Shown here one piece after another: positions 60,611-64,000 of a stretch of 64,000 nucleotides of DNA. The notes beneath the pieces are model-generated. The model was not told the DNA's origin and did no database searches. It worked only from the letters and a program-made list of their open reading frames with translations. The position numbers and the translations under genes were made by a program. The DNA is from Promethearchaeota archaeon (GTDB lineage: Archaea > Asgardarchaeota > Lokiarchaeia > Sigyniarchaeales > SOKP01). The stretch covers positions 1 to 64,000 of the forward strand of contig JAEOUA010000002.1 of the NCBI GenBank assembly GCA_016839555.1, written 5' to 3'. Positions within the stretch are counted from its first letter, which is position 1. Each line of letters opens with the position of its first letter.

Positions 60611-61840
60611 ATGAATAAACAACATAACATAGATGAGCTAATTTTAAAGATTGAATATGATCCTGATCAAAAATCCAGAATCAAGAGTTTACAAACACTT
60701 AAAGAATTAGAATTACTAACTTTTGCTCATATTAATTTTTTAGAGAATTTAGCAATTGGAGACACCAACCTTAATATAAGGCAAATAGCTTTAAGCATTC
60801 TCATAAATAAATTCTATGAGAAAGTGAACTTATTAATCGAATGGATATTCCAATTTGAAAAAACACCAAGAATTGCGGCAACGGTTACGGGATTGTTATT
60901 TAAGAAAAAAAAAGAAGATTTAATGGAACATATAATTAGATTTTTAGATAATAATGTAAAAAACAATGGTAATTTAAGTCTTAAAATATATAACAAAGAA
61001 TTATCGAAGTTGTTTAATAATAAATCTTTAAAGTCTTTTTCTAGTGAAGAGTTAATGAATATATATCTTAATTATATATTTATTTTAAATCTAGAAGAAA
61101 GGTTTAAATTCTCGGAAAACCTTAACACCAAGTCGCTAACATACATACTTAAGGAAGGCCTTATTGTCGAATTAAGAATATGGGGCCTTACTCTTAGGAA
61201 AGTGAGTGAAATTGATGGTATTGAATTATTGAAAATGTTAAGAGTATTAGATCTTTCAGGTAATAATTTTCAAGAAATTAACGGATTAGAATCTTTAAAA
61301 TCATTAGAAATTCTTAAATTTGGTGATCTAAATTATGGTACTGGAAATCAAATTACCGAAATCAAAGGATTATCCTCATTGAAAAATCTAAGGGTACTAA
61401 ATCTCTCTAATAATTATATCAATGAAATCAAAGGACTTGAAAATTTGCTTGATCTTAAGAGACTATATCTTGTCAATAATTCATTAAAAGAGATTAAAGA
61501 GCTAGATATGCTTCATAGCCTAGTTTATTTAAATCTTGAGAAAAATCATATTACCCAAATTCAGGGTATTGATCAATTAATTTCATTAGAAGTTTTAGTT
61601 TTAGGAAAAAATTCAATCGTAAGATTAAATATACCAGACCTTCCGAATTTGAAAGAAATAAGAATTTATGGTAATCCTCTTTCTGAAATTGGACCAACAA
61701 AATTAAAAAATGAAATTGAATTAAAATTATACTCCTCCGAAATTGAAAAAATGAAGTGGTTAAATTCTATTACTGGAATTAAAATAAAGAGTGTTGAAAC
61801 AGTAAAACCTACCGAATATGAATCTAGATATTTACAATAA
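60611..61840 (+). CDS. Leucine-rich repeat protein (SDS22-like LRRs) with helical N-terminus
   Basis: Tandem 22-aa LRRs: ITEIKGLSSLKNLRVLNLSNNYINEIKGLENLLDLKRLYLVNNSLKEIKELDMLHSLVYLNLEKN. Confidence 0.9.
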   Translation: MNKQHNIDELILKIEYDPDQKSRIKSLQTLKELELLTFAHINFLENLAIGDTNLNIRQIALSILINKFYEKVNLLIEWIFQFEKTPRIAATVTGLLFKKKKEDLMEHIIRFLDNNVKNNGNLSLKIYNKELSKLFNNKSLKSFSSEELMNIYLNYIFILNLEERFKFSENLNTKSLTYILKEGLIVELRIWGLTLRKVSEIDGIELLKMLRVLDLSGNNFQEINGLESLKSLEILKFGDLNYGTGNQITEIKGLSSLKNLRVLNLSNNYINEIKGLENLLDLKRLYLVNNSLKEIKELDMLHSLVYLNLEKNHITQIQGIDQLISLEVLVLGKNSIVRLNIPDLPNLKEIRIYGNPLSEIGPTKLKNEIELKLYSSEIEKMKWLNSITGIKIKSVETVKPTEYESRYLQ

Positions 61841-61901
61841 CTTTTTTTAATAATGCTAAAAGTATATTGAATTTAAGCAAAGCAAGTTTTTGAGAATTAT
61901 C

Positions 61902-62546
61902 TTAAAGAAATATTAGATTGAATAATGTTCTTTCAATTTTGCGAATATGCTCGTATATAGCACTTTGAGAAATTTTAAAATGTTCGGCTAAATCTGAGCC
62001 GTTAATTTTACGAGGAATTTCAAAATAACCATTTTTAACTGCATAATATGCAATTTCCTTTTGACGGTCAGTTATTAGAAAAAATAGATTATCAAGATTT
62101 GGATGTATATTTGTTATACTCAAAATTTTAAATCCTGAACCAAAAATTTTTTCATTTTTAGAGATGATTTTGTCAAGATTTTCATTATCACAAATAAATG
62201 AGATAGTCATTGAATTATTTTCCATTATTATTGGAGGATCAATAATAAAATCAGGGGCATTTGTAATATCTTTCATCTCATCCAGCCATTTAGAACCTGC
62301 AAAACAAACAAACTCATTCGTTTTTTTATCTTGTGTTAAAACTTCAATATATTCAATTCCATATTGCCCCTCAAACGCTTTTGGATTAATATTAGGATCT
62401 TTGAATTTAAATTTTTCAGTTGCATAAATGATCTCTTCATCTATACGGTATATTTGACTTATTTCAAAATATTCAATCCTTTCAAAAAAATCTTGAAAGC
62501 TTGGATGAATAGGTGTTTTTAAAGTTAATCTTTTTTTCTTTTTCAT
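61902..62546 (-). CDS. HTH-10 (bacterio-opsin activator-like) transcriptional regulator
   Basis: C-terminal LTDRQKEIAYYAVKNGYFEIPRKINGSDLAEHFKISQSAIYEHIRKIERTLF. Confidence 0.85.
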   Translation of the reverse strand: MKKKKRLTLKTPIHPSFQDFFERIEYFEISQIYRIDEEIIYATEKFKFKDPNINPKAFEGQYGIEYIEVLTQDKKTNEFVCFAGSKWLDEMKDITNAPDFIIDPPIIMENNSMTISFICDNENLDKIISKNEKIFGSGFKILSITNIHPNLDNLFFLITDRQKEIAYYAVKNGYFEIPRKINGSDLAEHFKISQSAIYEHIRKIERTLFNLIFL

Positions 62547-62715
62547 TTAAATCGCTTCCAAATTTTAATAATTAAAAATATAATTAGAGACTGCTTTACT
62601 TCTCAAGCATAATTTATTTTTATTTCCTATTATATTTAAATTATACTTAGAATTAGGTTTTTTAGCTAAAATTAAAAGAATTAAATAATCTTAAAAAAAT
62701 AAGTGTGTATTGAAT

Positions 62716-64000
62716 ATGAGAGAAGGTGAGAAAGTAAGATATCCAAAAATGAATAGAATGTGGCGTATTGCCTCTAAAGAAGATTTAGAGAGAATTGACA
62801 ATGCAGCATATCATATCTTGAGCGAAATTGGGGTTCATATCGATGATAAAGACTGTATAGAGTATTTAAAGGACGCCCCAGTAGAAATAGATGAAAAGGA
62901 ACTTATTGTGAAGTTTCCAGAGTATTGGGTAAGAGAAATGATTGCAAAAGCTCCAAAATCTTATCTTTTAGCTGCAAGAGATCCTAATAATGATTTACTT
63001 GTGTCTAGTTACCATAATGATTTTTATAACCTTTTCACTAGTGGCTCGACAAAAATGTATATTTGGAATGAACAAACAAGTCAATGGGATTCTAAAACTC
63101 CTGGTGAAGAAGATGTAATAAGAGGTTTTAGAATGATTGATGCAGTTGATGCATATGATGGATTTTTCGGAACTCCCGTTGAAGATGTGAAACGTAGTCA
63201 TCAAGGACTTCCTGCGGAGTTACATACAACCTATAATAAGATGAAATTCTCCACTAAACATGGAGGACCATGTGCAATAACAGAAGGAGGATTAAAGGAA
63301 TGGGATTATGTAGGTAAATTGGCTGCCGAAGTGCAAGGAGGTTTTGATGAATTAAAAAAACGTCCTATAATTGCAGGATTACCTACAACTATTGGACCTC
63401 TAACCTGTACGCGACAAAACTTTTGGGCAGCGGTCGGAAGTGCGAAATATCATTTACCAACATATCCATATTGGGGTGGAACAGCACCTTTTACCGCACC
63501 AGCAACAGCTCCAGCACAAAATGCCTTAGCTGTGGCGTGTACTCATTTTTGTATTGCATTATCGCAATATTTAGATCCTGGAACGGCAGCTATTCCTTGG
63601 CCTCAACCTACATCTGTCGACCCTCAATCAGGACAATTAGCTGTGGGTCCTCTCCCTAGTATATTACTCGGAATGGGGGGTCAAGTTTATCAAGATTTAT
63701 ACGGTCTTCCTATTGGGGGATGTGCATATTGTTTGTCATCATCCTTAGATGAAGCGGGAGCTACATGGGCATTATCTTTATTAATGGAAGCATTATGGGG
63801 TGTTAACATACAACAAGTAGGTTCTACACCTGGAGCGTTTATGTGGGAGACTATTGTAATGGGTGAGACTTTAGTTAATTACACGAAACAAGTACTCTAT
63901 GAACTTACTGAAGATGTGCTTAATATAGATGAGGAACATTTAGCATTAGATGTCATAAAAGAAGTCGGGCCAAAAGGACAATTTACAACACATCCTCAAA
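62716..64000 (+). CDS. MttB-family (trimethylamine/glycine-betaine-type) corrinoid methyltransferase, non-pyrrolysine form; 3' end outside window
   Basis: ATG 62716: MREGEKVRYPKMNRMWRIASKEDLERIDNAAYHILSEIGVHIDDKDC...GPLTCTRQNFWAAVG...GGCAYCLSSSLDEAGATWALSLLMEALWG. Open to window end with no in-frame TAG; absent from the ORF track because it has no stop in the window. Confidence 0.92.
   Translation, partial: MREGEKVRYPKMNRMWRIASKEDLERIDNAAYHILSEIGVHIDDKDCIEYLKDAPVEIDEKELIVKFPEYWVREMIAKAPKSYLLAARDPNNDLLVSSYHNDFYNLFTSGSTKMYIWNEQTSQWDSKTPGEEDVIRGFRMIDAVDAYDGFFGTPVEDVKRSHQGLPAELHTTYNKMKFSTKHGGPCAITEGGLKEWDYVGKLAAEVQGGFDELKKRPIIAGLPTTIGPLTCTRQNFWAAVGSAKYHLPTYPYWGGTAPFTAPATAPAQNALAVACTHFCIALSQYLDPGTAAIPWPQPTSVDPQSGQLAVGPLPSILLGMGGQVYQDLYGLPIGGCAYCLSSSLDEAGATWALSLLMEALWGVNIQQVGSTPGAFMWETIVMGETLVNYTKQVLYELTEDVLNIDEEHLALDVIKEVGPKGQFTTHPQ

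Noticed and set aside
62995-63659. ORFs 62995..63204(-) and 63423..63659(+)
   Set aside because: Both overlap the unambiguous mttB-family frame starting at 62716.

Overview
AT-rich archaeal chromosomal window. The combination of a group II chaperonin homologue, longin/roadblock-like proteins, an SDS22-like LRR protein, MttB/RACE genes and a geranylgeranyl-reductase-family protein suggests an Asgard (Lokiarchaeia-like) archaeon; this is inference, with no marker tree. About 50 protein-coding genes are supportable. They include ThiC, Sir2, TrmO/TsaA, GH4, three GPH-type MFS carriers, two sulfatase-family proteins, a class II (B12) RTPR, L-isoaspartate methyltransferase, and two PIN toxin-antitoxin pairs. 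No rRNA, tRNA or CRISPR array was recognised by eye. Main points of interest: (1) a tandem histone-fold (doublet) gene at 552..1177(-), missed by the ORF track because of an apparent frameshift in an A8 run; (2) a corrinoid/one-carbon neighbourhood at 55-64 kb with an SDR, a RACE-type corrinoid activator, a group II chaperonin paralogue that has lost both catalytic Asp motifs, an SCP2 protein, an LRR protein and a non-Pyl MttB; (3) a split PPDK-type pair (phosphohistidine and ATP-grasp domains as separate genes, no PEP-binding domain) beside a geranylgeranyl-reductase-like gene and a DUF7064-like gene; (4) a polytopic protein built of six 2TM modules; (5) several decayed or interrupted genes (U32 peptidase with in-frame TAA, truncated 3-aminobutyryl-CoA ammonia-lyase-like hotdog gene, ICMT remnant next to VapBC, duplicated SDR 5' end); (6) an L-cysteine-desulfidase-like gene whose real N-terminus, carrying a conserved Cys motif, lies upstream of any canonical start codon.
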